Shown here piece after piece: positions 18,190 to 27,227 of a stretch of DNA of 64,000 bases (position 1 is the stretch's first letter; every line of letters starts with the position of its first letter). The position numbers and the translations under genes were made by a program. The notes under the pieces were generated by a model, which saw nothing but the letters and a program-made list of their open reading frames with translations, did not search any database and was not told where the DNA came from. Source of the stretch: Candidatus Brachythrix odensensis (GTDB lineage Bacteria; Chloroflexota; Anaerolineae; J036; Brachytrichaceae); contig JADKDT010000013.1 of assembly GCA_016714465.1 (NCBI GenBank), forward strand, positions 62,001 to 126,000, written 5' to 3'.

Positions 18190-18441
18190 ATGAGCAATGA
18201 CATTCTTCAGCCGCTGGCGACTTTCATCGCGACCAGCATTCTCAAACAGCCCAAACGCGCTATCAAGTCCAGCGAGCCTCTCCTCAGCAGTGGCTTGATC
18301 GATTCCTTTCACCTGGTCGACCTCTGCCTCTTTATCGAAAAGACGTTCGATGTCCGAATTGACGACGCGGATTTGAACAAGGACACCTTCGACACGCTGG
18401 AAGAGCTGGCGGCCTTCATCGCCGCGAACCGCGGCGAATGA
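18190..18441 (+). CDS. Acyl carrier protein
   Basis: This 83-residue carrier has the phosphopantetheine site in GLIDSFHLVDLCLF (Ser at about residue 39) and the usual acidic helix II. It differs from a FabF-cluster ACP and is more like the stand-alone carriers paired with acyl-AMP ligases. Its stop overlaps the start of the acyl-AMP ligase gene (ATGA), so the ligase probably loads it directly. The neighbouring MBOAT is a plausible acceptor for the carried acyl group. Confidence 0.9.
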   Translation: MSNDILQPLATFIATSILKQPKRAIKSSEPLLSSGLIDSFHLVDLCLFIEKTFDVRIDDADLNKDTFDTLEELAAFIAANRGE

Positions 18442-20123
18442 GCACCCTCGTTCACGCGCTGCGCGGACATTGGGAGGCGCGCCCCGATCAACCGGCCATT
18501 CACTTGCTCCGGTCGAAGCGCCCGGATGTCGCGCTAACGTATCGCGATCTGATCGGGGCTGCCGCCGGCGTAGCGGCGAAGCTGGCCGCAGCCGGCATCG
18601 CCCGCGGGGAAGTGGTCGCCATCATCCTCCAGCACGGCGAACCCCTTGTCGCAGCGTTCTGGGGTGCCATCCTTCATGGCGCGGTTCCGACCATCCTGCC
18701 GTTTCTGACCGAGAAGCTCTCGCCCGATAAGTATCGGCAGGATTTGGCCGCGCTTTCGCAATCACCTGCCCGGCTGCCATTCTCACTAATGCTGATTTTG
18801 GCGCTGAAGCGGGGCGGGTCATCGCCGAGCTGCCAGCTGGGGAGGCAACCCTGCGCGTCATTGATCTCGAGTCAGTGGAGCCGGTCGCGCCCGATTGGGC
18901 TGAGCTCGGCGGCGCGGTCGCCCAGGCCCAGGATATCGCGCTTCTTCAGCACAGTTCTGGAAGCACTGGGTTGCAAAAGGGCGTTGCGCTCTCGCATCGG
19001 GCCATCTTCAATCAACTTGAAGCATATGGCCGGGCGATCCGCCTGAACACAGGCGGCGACTTGATTGCCAGCTGGCTGCCCTTGTATCACGACATGGGCC
19101 TGATCGCCTCATTTGTGCTCCCCGTTGCCCTCGGCGTGCCGCTGGTCCTGCGCTCGCCGTTTGATTGGGTGCGTGCCCCCGCGCGGCTGCTCCAGGCAAT
19201 CTCGACCTACCGAGCTACCCTGTGCTGGCTGCCCAACTTCGCCTACAACTTCTCCGCCACCCGCGTGCGCGAGCGTGATCTTGACGGGCTGGATCTGTCC
19301 TCGATGCGGGCGTTTGTAAATTGTTCGGAACCGATGCGGGCGGCCAGCCATCGCATGTTCGTCGAGCGCTTTGCGGCGATCGGCGTGCGCGCCGAAATGA
19401 TGACGACCTGTTACGCCATGGCTGAGAACGTCTTCGCCATCACCCAGGGCGGTATTGATGCGCCGGTCGTTGTTGATCGGCCAGTTGCGCGCGACCTGCG
19501 CGAGGACCGTCATGCCCGCCTTGCCCTGCCAGGCGAAACCGCCGAAATCGTGGAAATGCTATCGGCCGGAGGGCCCATCGATGGCGTCATGATCCGCATC
19601 GTCGACGACGCGAATGTGCCGCTGGCAGACCGGCGCATCGGTGAAATTTGTCTGCGCTCGGATTCCATGCTGACCGGCTACTACCACCGCGACGATGCCA
19701 CCCGGTTGTCGATTCGGTAAGGCTGGTTCTATACCGGCGACTTCGGCTACCTGGCCGACGGCCAATTGTTTGTCACCGGCCGCAAAAGGATCTCATCATC
19801 GTCGGCGGCAAAACGTCTATCCGCAGGACATCGAACTTCTGGTTGAGGAAGTCGAGGGCATTCGGGCCGGCCGGGTTGTGGTGTTTGGGCTGTTCGACGA
19901 GGCCGCTGGCACCGAAGACATCGCCGTGGTTGCCGAAACCGAACAAAGTGACGACGATGCGCTGGCCCAGCTGCGCGAGGACATTCGACGCCAGATTGCC
20001 CAGCGCTCTGACGTTGTGGCCCGCGTGATTGAGCTTGTGCCGCCGCGATGGCTTATAAAAACTAGCAGCGGAAAGGTGGCCCGGAGCGCAAACAGGGAGA
20101 AGTACCTCGCTCAGAGTCGCTAG
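18438..20123 (+). pseudogene. Acyl-AMP ligase / AMP-dependent synthetase (stop codon and frameshifts)
   Basis: The pieces assemble to an adenylate-forming enzyme of about 560 residues that activates a carboxylic acid and loads it on the adjacent ACP. Motifs include the P-loop LLQHSSGSTGLQKGVALSH, the fatty-acyl-AMP-ligase-like WLPLYHDMGLIASF, TCYAMAENVFAIT, and the C-terminal catalytic Lys in KTSSGKVARS. Disruptions are a frameshift near 18760, an in-frame TAA at 19718-19720 (before GWFYTGDFGYLADG), and two losses in A runs near 19785-19815. No intact frame exists as sequenced, but every core motif survives, so consensus errors are the simplest reading. ATG 18438 overlaps the ACP stop. Confidence 0.8.
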
Positions 20124-20132
20124 CAGTATCTG

Positions 20133-20158
20133 CTTGAGAGGTGATATCACCTCCCAAG
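20133..20158. terminator. Palindromic hairpin between convergent genes
   Basis: A 26-bp near-perfect palindrome (12 of 13 pairs) centred on GGTGATATCACC, 10 nt after the ligase stop and 20 nt from the end of the opposite lipoprotein gene. It has no T-run; the position suggests a two-way terminator, but this is inference. Confidence 0.4.
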
Positions 20159-20177
20159 CCCAGATGTGTTGGGGATT

Positions 20178-20765
20178 CTATGGTTTGGGCGTCGCCGCAG
20201 GCGCTGTCTCCCACTTAAAGACACCCGTGTATTCGTGGGTGTGTACGCAAGCCGCCTCGGCTTTGGGGGTAAAACTGCGGGTCATCTTGACCGTTGTGGG
20301 TCCGCTGAACGTGGCAACCATCTTGACCGCGCCATCGTTGATAGCCGTTGGGCCTTCGTAGGCGAAAACGCCGGGTTTCACCCGTGTCATCGTATAGGGT
20401 TTGGGCTCCTGATTCTTCCACACCAGCGTGTTCCCCTCCGGTGTCACCTGAACAAGTCCATAGGCTGGCAGGATTGATCCGCCGCTGCACCCCTTCATGC
20501 TGTCGGGTCCAACCTGGGTGTCCCACACCGACTGAGCCTTGGGAGTAAAGTCCTCAACAGGCACTTCGGTTGGTTTGACCGACTTCGTCGGCGCCAGGGG
20601 AGGGGTTGATGTGGCCGAAGGGGGTGGCGCCACCGAGCCCGATGTTGTCGGAATCGCCTGTGGCGCCGCCTCCGTCGGCAGCGGCGAATCAGGCGCGCCA
20701 CAGGAAGACAGCATAAAGATCAGCGCCAACGCAATGCTTGCGCGGCAATGGAGCTTGTTTATCAT
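20178..20765 (-). CDS. Lipoprotein of unknown function
   Basis: I do not recognise the family. From ATG 20765 the product is 195 residues with a signal peptide and lipobox (FMLSSC, Cys about 22), a Pro/Thr/Ser linker to about residue 75, and a ~110-residue domain with three Cys. Visible stretches are GPDSMKGCSGGSILPAYG and VKMTRSFTPKAEAACVHTHE. The last residues are Ala/Pro-rich. The frame runs upstream to 20861, but only 20765 begins a proper signal sequence. It is divergent from the SGNH array, with starts only ~40 nt apart. Confidence 0.65.
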   Translation of the reverse strand: MINKLHCRASIALALIFMLSSCGAPDSPLPTEAAPQAIPTTSGSVAPPPSATSTPPLAPTKSVKPTEVPVEDFTPKAQSVWDTQVGPDSMKGCSGGSILPAYGLVQVTPEGNTLVWKNQEPKPYTMTRVKPGVFAYEGPTAINDGAVKMVATFSGPTTVKMTRSFTPKAEAACVHTHEYTGVFKWETAPAATPKP

Positions 20766-20791
20766 TTTGAGTCCAGGCAGGCGAATGAAGC

Positions 20792-20797
20792 TAAAAT
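20792..20797 (+). promoter_or_regulatory. Probable -10 box (TAAAAT) for the SGNH lipoprotein array
   Basis: TAAAAT lies 8 nt before GTG 20806, the first gene of the array, with no ribosome-binding site between. This is the likely leaderless promoter for the run of overlapping genes to 25590. Confidence 0.45.
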
Positions 20798-20805
20798 TAT
20801 AGCGA

Positions 20806-22251
20806 GTGAAAAACACCCGATTCAGACGCGCGGCGGTGGCCGCGCTTCTTTTGTTACCCATCCTTGGCGCGTGTTCCGCCCAAAATGCAACGCCGTCGCC
20901 GTTGCCGGCAACTCCTGCGCTGCCGACTGTGACGACGCGCCCTGCGACTGAGACGCCCGTCCCGCCGGAGACAGCAACCGTCGCCCCAACGGCAACGACT
21001 ATGCCCGTGCCGCCGCCTGGCGCTCCGCCGACTCAGGCGATTACTGAGCCGGCGGAGCGGGTTACTGCGACGCCTGTCCAGAGTCCGGAGGCGTCCGTGG
21101 TGAGCCCGATCGCCACACAGCGACCTGGGTCGACGCCTAGCGCGACAAGTGGGCCAGGCGCCGTCTCGCCGAGCCCGACGGCTGCCAGCGCGCTTCCGAC
21201 TGCGCTCCCGCCTGTCGGCGGAGCCGTGTTGCCTCCGGCGTTTTCTCCGGCAGCCAGCATTCTGGTGACGATCAATATCGACAGCACCTATCCCCGCAGC
21301 GGTCCAAGCTGGAACGCCGGTCCGGTTGGCCGGATGCTGAAGTGGTCGACCTATCCCGTCATCGCGCGCGACAGTTCATCTCAATGGTTCCTCGTCCAGG
21401 ATGGCACATCGCGCCAGTGGTTGCACGGCTCGATGATGCGGGCGGCGGATGACCTGGGAAAACTTCCCATCGCAGATTTGGGTTTCAGCCCGGGTGTGCT
21501 GGCGCCCGCCCGAGTCGCATCAGGCCTGCCCACGATTTCGGCCCGTGCCCGTCAGCTCTATGGCGCGGCGGTGGCCGCCGGACGCGATGCGGGGATGGTC
21601 ACCGTAATCGGCGACTGTAACTCCGAGTGGCAGGTTTTCTTCGGGCGCTTTGCAAGCGGTGGTTACAGCCTTGCCGCAAGCGGGGCGAGTTTCCTGCAGC
21701 CGGTTGTCAACAAATTCAACCGCTCGTTTTATCGGGCCAGCCTGGCCACCCACGGCAGTTACAACGCGGGCGCCGCGCTTGATCCAGTCTGGTCTGATCC
21801 CGCCCAGTGCCGGGCCGGCGAGACGCCCCTCGCGTGTGAGATCAGGGTGTCGAAAGCCAGTGTCGTCATCATCGCGGTTGGCACCGGAGACACTTTCACC
21901 TGGCAGTCGTTCGAAGGCAATCTGCGAGCCGTCATTGATCAGGCCATTTTGGCAAATACCGTGCCGGTGCTGATGACCAAGGCTGATGACCTCGAGTCGC
22001 TGCAAGGTGGGGCGCCGCCGGGCTTCATCAACGATGCCATCCGTCGCCTGGGGGCCCAATACAGTATTCCCGTCATTGACCTTTGGCAGGCCACCCGCGG
22101 ATTGCCGCAGAACGGCCTTGCTCGCGAAGTGCGTGAGGATCCCAATCGCGGCGTGGTTGATCTGGGCGCGCAACGCTTTCATCTCTCGGACGAGGGCATG
22201 AACGCTCGCATCCTGCTCACCCTGCAAACGCTCAACGCTCTGGCGCGCTGA
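20806..22251 (+). CDS. SGNH-fold lipoprotein with SH3-like domain, array member A
   Basis: This 481-residue lipoprotein (lipobox LGAC, Cys about 23) has a ~125-residue Pro/Thr/Ala linker, an SH3-like ~70-residue domain (STYPRSGPSWNAGPVGRM..WLHG) and a C-terminal SGNH-like domain. Block I reads GDCNSEW, with Cys 271 in place of the usual Ser. Block III is GTGDTFTW instead of GxND. The TKADDLE and FHLSDEG motifs shared by the array follow. A Cys pair (CRAGETPLACE) may form a disulfide. The start is GTG 20806. It is probably an envelope protein acting on glycan esters, but catalysis is uncertain given the substitutions. Confidence 0.72.
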   Translation: MKNTRFRRAAVAALLLLPILGACSAQNATPSPLPATPALPTVTTRPATETPVPPETATVAPTATTMPVPPPGAPPTQAITEPAERVTATPVQSPEASVVSPIATQRPGSTPSATSGPGAVSPSPTAASALPTALPPVGGAVLPPAFSPAASILVTINIDSTYPRSGPSWNAGPVGRMLKWSTYPVIARDSSSQWFLVQDGTSRQWLHGSMMRAADDLGKLPIADLGFSPGVLAPARVASGLPTISARARQLYGAAVAAGRDAGMVTVIGDCNSEWQVFFGRFASGGYSLAASGASFLQPVVNKFNRSFYRASLATHGSYNAGAALDPVWSDPAQCRAGETPLACEIRVSKASVVIIAVGTGDTFTWQSFEGNLRAVIDQAILANTVPVLMTKADDLESLQGGAPPGFINDAIRRLGAQYSIPVIDLWQATRGLPQNGLAREVREDPNRGVVDLGAQRFHLSDEGMNARILLTLQTLNALAR

Positions 22252-22254
22252 ACG

Positions 22255-23625
22255 ATGATGATCAGGATCAAGATCAGACTGTTGCTCAGTTGCGTGGTCC
22301 TGGCGCTTGGCGCATGCGCCGGGTCGACCCCACCGACCCCGCCTGCGCGTTCGGCATCGGTTACTCCGGCGCCCGCGCCCACGGAAACTCCGGTGCCGCC
22401 CGAGCCCGAGATTTTGGCGCTCTCCCCAACGGATGTGCCCAATCCAACGCGCCTGCCCGCCAGCGCTTTCCCAGGAACGGCAACGGCGACTGCGCCGGTT
22501 GCGACGGTCGCGGTCACGCCGCAAGGCAGGATAGTCTCACCGACCCCGGCCGCGCCGCCGAAAACGACGCCACTTGCCCTCGCCACGCCGCTGGTGCGAG
22601 CGAGCACGTCACCCCAGCCGCCTGCCCCGCCGGCCTCAACTGCCACAAACGTCGCCCCGCCCGCACCGGGCCTGACCGCAATGGCCGTAATACGAATCGA
22701 TGGCGCGTTTGCGCGCACATCGCCGAGCTTGACCGCGCCTCACGCGTTTCCGGTGTTCGAAGGCAACCTCCTGACCGCGGTTGGCCGCACCAAGGATGGG
22801 CAGTGGGTGGCGGTGACCTCACCCGAGGGCGCGACGGGGTGGCTGCTTCGTATCTATGCGGACGTTGGGGCCGGATTCGTCAGCTTGCCGGTCGCGCAGG
22901 CGACTGGCGCCGGGTCGGTAACGCCGGCATCATTTCCAGCCTATCTCTCCCTGCCTGCTTCGGCCCGCCAGCGCTATCGGGCCGCGCTTGCTGCGGGCCG
23001 CGATGGCCGCGTCTTCACGGTTGCCGGCGCGTGCAACAGCGAGGCCTACGCCTATGTGCGCCGTGTTGCCACCGCGCTGTATGACACCAGTGGCCTGACC
23101 GCGCTGCATGGCGTTGTCCAGCGCTTTGCCCCCTCGTTCTCGCGGGTCAGTATGGCCGCCCGGGGAGGCTACACGGTCGCGTCGCTGTTTGACCCCTCCT
23201 GGGTAGAGCCGGGCCTGTGTCCGTTGGGTGAGGGGCCGCTCGCCTGTGAGTTGCGTCAGACTAACGCCAGCGTCATCATTATCGAACTTGGCACCGGCGA
23301 TCAGTTTGGCTGGAAGGACTTCGAAAAGCACTACCGCGCCATTGTCGATTACGCGCTAGTCGCGGGCGCTTTGCCGATCCTGGTCACCAAAGCCGACGAT
23401 TTGGATCATCAACAGGGCGGCGCGCCCGCGGGCTACATCAACGCGATTGTTCGTCGCATCGCGGGAGAAAAGCAATTGCCCTTGATCGACTTTCATACGG
23501 CAACGCGTGGCCTGCCAAATTACGGACTCCTTGACGAAGGAAACTTCGATTTTCATCTGAGCCCGGCGGGCTCTGATCTCCACTTGCAGGCGACCCTGCA
23601 GATGTTGAATGCGCTTCTCCAATGA
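22255..23625 (+). CDS. SGNH-fold lipoprotein with SH3-like domain, array member B
   Basis: This 456-residue paralogue of the preceding gene starts 4 nt after it. The lipobox is LGAC, followed by a ~115-residue Pro/Ala/Thr linker, an SH3-like domain (RTSPSLTAPHAFPVFEGN) and the SGNH-like domain. Block I is the most altered of the set: GACNSEA, lacking both the Asp and the Ser (Cys 260). It keeps GTGDQFGW, TKADDLDHQQGGAP and FDFHLSPAG, as well as the Cys pair CPLGEGPLACE. Without Ser and block-I Asp it may be a binding protein rather than a hydrolase. Its stop overlaps the next ATG (ATGA). Confidence 0.72.
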   Translation: MMIRIKIRLLLSCVVLALGACAGSTPPTPPARSASVTPAPAPTETPVPPEPEILALSPTDVPNPTRLPASAFPGTATATAPVATVAVTPQGRIVSPTPAAPPKTTPLALATPLVRASTSPQPPAPPASTATNVAPPAPGLTAMAVIRIDGAFARTSPSLTAPHAFPVFEGNLLTAVGRTKDGQWVAVTSPEGATGWLLRIYADVGAGFVSLPVAQATGAGSVTPASFPAYLSLPASARQRYRAALAAGRDGRVFTVAGACNSEAYAYVRRVATALYDTSGLTALHGVVQRFAPSFSRVSMAARGGYTVASLFDPSWVEPGLCPLGEGPLACELRQTNASVIIIELGTGDQFGWKDFEKHYRAIVDYALVAGALPILVTKADDLDHQQGGAPAGYINAIVRRIAGEKQLPLIDFHTATRGLPNYGLLDEGNFDFHLSPAGSDLHLQATLQMLNALLQ

Positions 23626-24887
23626 AGAAAGCCGCCAGATACGCTTTGCCCCTCGTCCTGTGTGGAATGCTTTGCGCCTGCGCGCCCGCTGCGACAGTGC
23701 CCGCGGCGCAAGTGACCGTAGCGCCCCAGCCGACCCAGCAGCCGCCTACCGCGGCCATTGTTGAAACCCCGCCGTTCACGCCCACGCCTACGCCTCTGAC
23801 AGTCGCGCCGACCTCGACATCAACGTCCATTCCGACTGTAACGTCCCCACCGGATCCAACCGCAAGCGCCACTCCTCTTCCCCGTATGACAGCAGAGGCA
23901 ACCCGGCCAGCCGCAACCGCTGCTCTGATCGCAACCCGCGGGCCAAACCAGACCCCAACAGTGATTGCCGCGACGGGCGCAATCGCTACCGCGACCGCCA
24001 ATGTTGGGCCGCCCTTGATCACGGCTTCTGGCGTCGTGCCAGTGATTACTTCAGCCCACAAACAGATCTATCGCAACAGCGTTGCGGCTGGCAAGGACCT
24101 AAGGATGTTCGCCGTGGTTGGCGACTGCAACTCTCAGCCGTCGGTGTATGTGCGCCGGGTTGCGACTGGCGAGTTCAATCTGGCAGCCCAGCCCGCGCCC
24201 CTGCGCGAGACCGCAGGCCTCTTTTCCCAGTCATTCTCGCGGATCAGTCTGGCGGCGGGGGGCGGATTTACCGCCGCCGCGCTAAACGATCCGGTCTGGG
24301 CCGACGGCGCACTATGCGGCACGAGTCAGACGCCTTTCGAGTGCGAGGTATGGGTTTCCCGCGCCAGCGTCGTCTTCATTCAGATCGGGACCGGAGACCA
24401 GTACGCCTGGCGCGATTTTGAGCGCAACCTGCGCCCGCTGATCCAGCACGCGTTGTCAAAGAGCGTGCTCCCGGTGTTGCTGACGAAGGCGGATGATCTC
24501 GAGTCGCGAGATGGCGGCGCGCCACCACACTACATCAATGACGTTGTGCGCCGGCTATCGCGTGAGTATGGCGTGCCCCTGATCGACTTCTGGCTGGCGA
24601 CGCGTGCGCTTCCCAACTCTGGCTTGCTGGACGAAGGTGATCTCGATTTCCACTTGAGTCCGGCTGGGATGGACTTGCACATTCGTCTCACCCTCGAGGT
24701 GCTCGATGCCATTCTCCACGCGGTCGGGGCCTGTTCAAACCGCGACGCCTGCCCCCGTTGCGTCAACGCCACTTCCACCGCCGACTCTGGTCCCAACGGT
24801 TATCGGAGCGCCGGTTGCCGCCCTTGCGACATCGGCCGCCGGTCCACTTGCCGTTCCGGCGGGTGTCCTTCGCCTGACCGGCCGTGA
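23622..24887 (+). CDS. SGNH-fold lipoprotein, array member C
   Basis: A lipoprotein (lipobox LCAC) with a Pro/Thr linker directly followed by the SGNH-like domain; the SH3-like domain of members A and B is missing. Block I is GDCNSQ (Cys 169), block III GTGDQYAW, then TKADDLESRDGGAP and LDFHLSPAG. The homologous part ends at LEVLDAILH, near 24720. The remaining ~55 codons, rich in Cys, Arg and Ser, read out of frame through the linker of the next domain and are probably not real. Either a stop codon was lost, or this and the next domain form one two-domain protein split by an indel. Confidence 0.65.
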   Translation: MKKAARYALPLVLCGMLCACAPAATVPAAQVTVAPQPTQQPPTAAIVETPPFTPTPTPLTVAPTSTSTSIPTVTSPPDPTASATPLPRMTAEATRPAATAALIATRGPNQTPTVIAATGAIATATANVGPPLITASGVVPVITSAHKQIYRNSVAAGKDLRMFAVVGDCNSQPSVYVRRVATGEFNLAAQPAPLRETAGLFSQSFSRISLAAGGGFTAAALNDPVWADGALCGTSQTPFECEVWVSRASVVFIQIGTGDQYAWRDFERNLRPLIQHALSKSVLPVLLTKADDLESRDGGAPPHYINDVVRRLSREYGVPLIDFWLATRALPNSGLLDEGDLDFHLSPAGMDLHIRLTLEVLDAILHAVGACSNRDACPRCVNATSTADSGPNGYRSAGCRPCDIGRRSTCRSGGCPSPDRP

Positions 24888-25590
24888 GCGCGGTTTGTAT
24901 GCCGCCGCAATCGCGCGCGGACGGCCTGCGGGGATATTCACCATCGCCGGCGACAGCAACTCCGAATGGGCTGGCTACCTGGGTCAAATCGCGCTCGGCG
25001 CCTATGATCTGCGTTCGCGGCCGGCGTATGCCGCTGTCGCGGCACGCTTTGGGCCGTCATTTCAGCGGCGCAGCGTTGCGGTGGCGGGCGGGCTTCGCGC
25101 CGCAGATATGTTTCTTGCGGATTGGCCCGACAAGCCATCGGTGTGTGATCGCGCCGAAGGCCGATTCGCGTGTGAACTGCGGCTCTCGCGCGCGTCGATT
25201 GTCTTTATCCAGCTCGGCACCGGGGATCGCTTCGTGTGGGCCGAGTATGAGGGCCACATCCGCCGAATGCTGGAGATGTCGTTGCAGAACGGGGTGCTCC
25301 CCGTCCTTGTGACAAAGGCCGATGATCTCGAATCGTGGCAGGGTGGGGCGCCCATCGACCACATGAACACCGTGATCCGGCGGCTTGCGGTGGACTATCA
25401 GGTTCCGATGATCGATTTCCACCTTTCTACTCGAAATCTGCCGGTCATCCCCAATCCGCAGCTGCCGGATCGACCCTTCACCAAGAACGGCCTGCTCGAT
25501 GAGTGGGGCTACTACTTTCACCTGAGCGCTGAGGGCAAGGAGATGCGCATCCTGACGACGCTGGCGATGCTGGCTGCCATTACGAACTAA
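24706..25590 (+). CDS. SGNH-fold domain, array member D, lacks its own signal peptide
   Basis: From ATG 24706 the product is 294 residues: a Pro/Thr linker (VQTATPAPVASTPLPPPT) and an SGNH-like domain with the canonical block I GDSNSEW (Ser 84), GTGDRFVW, TKADDLESWQGGAP and YFHLSAEG. No signal peptide or lipobox precedes the linker, unlike all the other members. A GAGGTG element lies 4-5 nt upstream of the ATG. It may be translated separately and stay in the cytoplasm. More likely it is the second half of member C after a one-base indel near 24710-24740, giving a secreted tandem-domain protein. Confidence 0.6.
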   Translation: MPFSTRSGPVQTATPAPVASTPLPPPTLVPTVIGAPVAALATSAAGPLAVPAGVLRLTGRERGLYAAAIARGRPAGIFTIAGDSNSEWAGYLGQIALGAYDLRSRPAYAAVAARFGPSFQRRSVAVAGGLRAADMFLADWPDKPSVCDRAEGRFACELRLSRASIVFIQLGTGDRFVWAEYEGHIRRMLEMSLQNGVLPVLVTKADDLESWQGGAPIDHMNTVIRRLAVDYQVPMIDFHLSTRNLPVIPNPQLPDRPFTKNGLLDEWGYYFHLSAEGKEMRILTTLAMLAAITN

Positions 25591-25647
25591 GCGGACTTGG
25601 CGCCGGAAACGCGTCGCACGGCGTAGGAGCGTCATCCAATTCACCGT

Positions 25648-25690
25648 CGGGAAAGAAATGCCCCGGCGAAGCCGGGGCACTTCTTTCCCG
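25648..25690. repeat. Long-stem hairpin (GAA loop) of the CGTCATCCAA family
   Basis: Arms at 25648-25667 and 25671-25690 pair at 19 of 20 positions around a GAA loop. CGTCATCCAA lies at 25630-25639, just before it. It sits between the convergent array genes ending at 25590 and 25711 and has no T-run. Confidence 0.75.
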
Positions 25691-25710
25691 ATAACAAGCC
25701 GTAGGCGAGT

Positions 25711-27213
25711 TCAGGGCTGAATGACCTGCCGCCGGAGCAGGTCAAGCACCTGCAGCGCGGTCAGGTTGCGCTGGTTGTATCCATACTGGAGATAGGCCGT
25801 GTTGAAGTTCGCAACCTGACCGTCACCGGGCTTGTTGTAGTGAAAGCCGTCCGCGATGCAGCCTTTGTTGGGCAGCGTGTCGGCCACCTGCCGGAAGTTG
25901 AGCAGCGGCACGCCGTATTCGCCTGCCAGGCGCACAACGATAGCATTCAAGTAGCCGTATGGGGCGCTGTTGTCCTTGAACTCCAGGTCGTCGGCCTTTG
26001 TGATCAGGACCGGGATGATTCCCAGCTCAATGGTCTCGTTCAGGATTTGGCGATAGCGCTGTTCGTAGCCTTGCCAGGTGTGCTGGTCGCCGGTTCCAAT
26101 CAGGATCAAGGCCACACTCGGTTTGGTCTGGCGGTACTCGCAGCGCAGTGGCGATTCGCCCGCCTGGCAACCCGCCCGCGCGCTGCCAGGATCGAGTAGT
26201 TTGGTGGTGTTGAATCCGCCGATGGCGGCCGGGCTGTCATGCAGGAATGAGGATTGAAAGAAGTTGACCGTGTCCTGCAAATACGAAAAGCCGGCTAAAT
26301 CGTAGACTCCCCAGGCGAAGGGCTTGAAGAACGCGGGATTGTCAGTATTGCTGTCGCCCACCAGGGCAACGCTGCCCGGCCGATTTCCAAGTTTCTGGCC
26401 CGCGGCAAAAATCGTCCTGGCCCGGCCCGAGGTGCCCGAGATGTACGGATAACTCGACGGGCCCACCGGACGGGCTGGTGCGCCGGGCCTGGCTGTGGCG
26501 ACCGGAACCGCTGCAGCCACCCGCGGCCGGGCGACTTCTCGGCTCAAAATAGCCAGACTGCCCATTCCCAGATTGGGTTGAATGTCAAGGTAAAGGGTAA
26601 ACACCCAGCCTTCCTGTCCATCGGTCGTCGCGACCTTAAGCCACGCGCTGTCGGCGGTTCGCCCCAGGATCTTCAACGGTGAAAATGCAGGCAGTCGAAC
26701 CATAAGGTCCTGGCTGGTTCCTGGACCTTTTCGAAGCGCCAGATTCACCCCGTCGACATTGACCAGGTTCGATACGATGGCATCGAGCGTGATGGGCCGG
26801 GACACCGTCACAGGCGGCGCGCCAGGTCCGGGGATGACGAGGCTTGCGCCCGGGCGCAGCAATGACGGATTGACTCCGGGGTTTGCGGCGAGCAGGTCGT
26901 CGACGCTCATGCGGAACTTCAGGGCTATATCCCAGGGCGTGTCGCCGTCTTCGACAACGTAGATCCGCGGCGTGGGTGTCGGAGACGGCGCCGGCGGCGG
27001 CGCTGCGACATCAGTCGGCTGCGCGACAACATCGGTGGCGCGCGCCGTTGGGGATGCAATCACATAGAAGGTGATGGCTGGCTCGGCGGACCTTTGTGGC
27101 GGCACGGACCCCTGCGTCGCAAGCCCACTTACGGCAACGACCCCCATCACCAGGATGAACATAACGACGGCGATTGCCGCGATGACGTTCAGGCGGCTCG
27201 ACCCCATTCGCAT
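25711..27213 (-). CDS. Secreted LysM + SH3 + SGNH-fold protein, array member E
   Basis: This 500-residue protein has an N-terminal membrane helix (about residues 9-30), a Pro/Thr linker, and a LysM domain (about 84-130: VEDGDTPWDIALKFRMSVDD) that binds peptidoglycan. A bacterial SH3-like domain (VNLALRKGPGTSQDL..GWVFTLYLD) and the SGNH-like domain follow. Block I is the canonical GDSNTDN (Ser 288), then GTGDQHTWQGYE, TKADDLEFKDNSAP and ADGFHYNKPGDG, which keeps the Asp-x-x-His spacing. This is the best candidate for an active enzyme in the group. It probably sits at the cell wall and removes ester groups, but the substrate is unknown. Confidence 0.8.
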   Translation of the reverse strand: MRMGSSRLNVIAAIAVVMFILVMGVVAVSGLATQGSVPPQRSAEPAITFYVIASPTARATDVVAQPTDVAAPPPAPSPTPTPRIYVVEDGDTPWDIALKFRMSVDDLLAANPGVNPSLLRPGASLVIPGPGAPPVTVSRPITLDAIVSNLVNVDGVNLALRKGPGTSQDLMVRLPAFSPLKILGRTADSAWLKVATTDGQEGWVFTLYLDIQPNLGMGSLAILSREVARPRVAAAVPVATARPGAPARPVGPSSYPYISGTSGRARTIFAAGQKLGNRPGSVALVGDSNTDNPAFFKPFAWGVYDLAGFSYLQDTVNFFQSSFLHDSPAAIGGFNTTKLLDPGSARAGCQAGESPLRCEYRQTKPSVALILIGTGDQHTWQGYEQRYRQILNETIELGIIPVLITKADDLEFKDNSAPYGYLNAIVVRLAGEYGVPLLNFRQVADTLPNKGCIADGFHYNKPGDGQVANFNTAYLQYGYNQRNLTALQVLDLLRRQVIQP

Positions 27214-27219
27214 GGCAGA

Positions 27220-27225
27220 ATTATA
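27220..27225 (-). promoter_or_regulatory. Probable -10 box (TATAAT), leaderless start of member E
   Basis: Read on the minus strand, a perfect TATAAT ends 6 nt before ATG 27213, with no room for a ribosome-binding site. The same AT-rich stretch also lies directly before GTG 27228 of the divergent small lipoprotein gene. Confidence 0.55.
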
Positions 27226-27227
27226 GG

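Noticed and set aside
21520..22524. 334-codon open frame antisense to array members A and B
   Set aside because: Arg-rich, low-complexity translation with no motif; it overlaps coding sequence conserved among paralogues.
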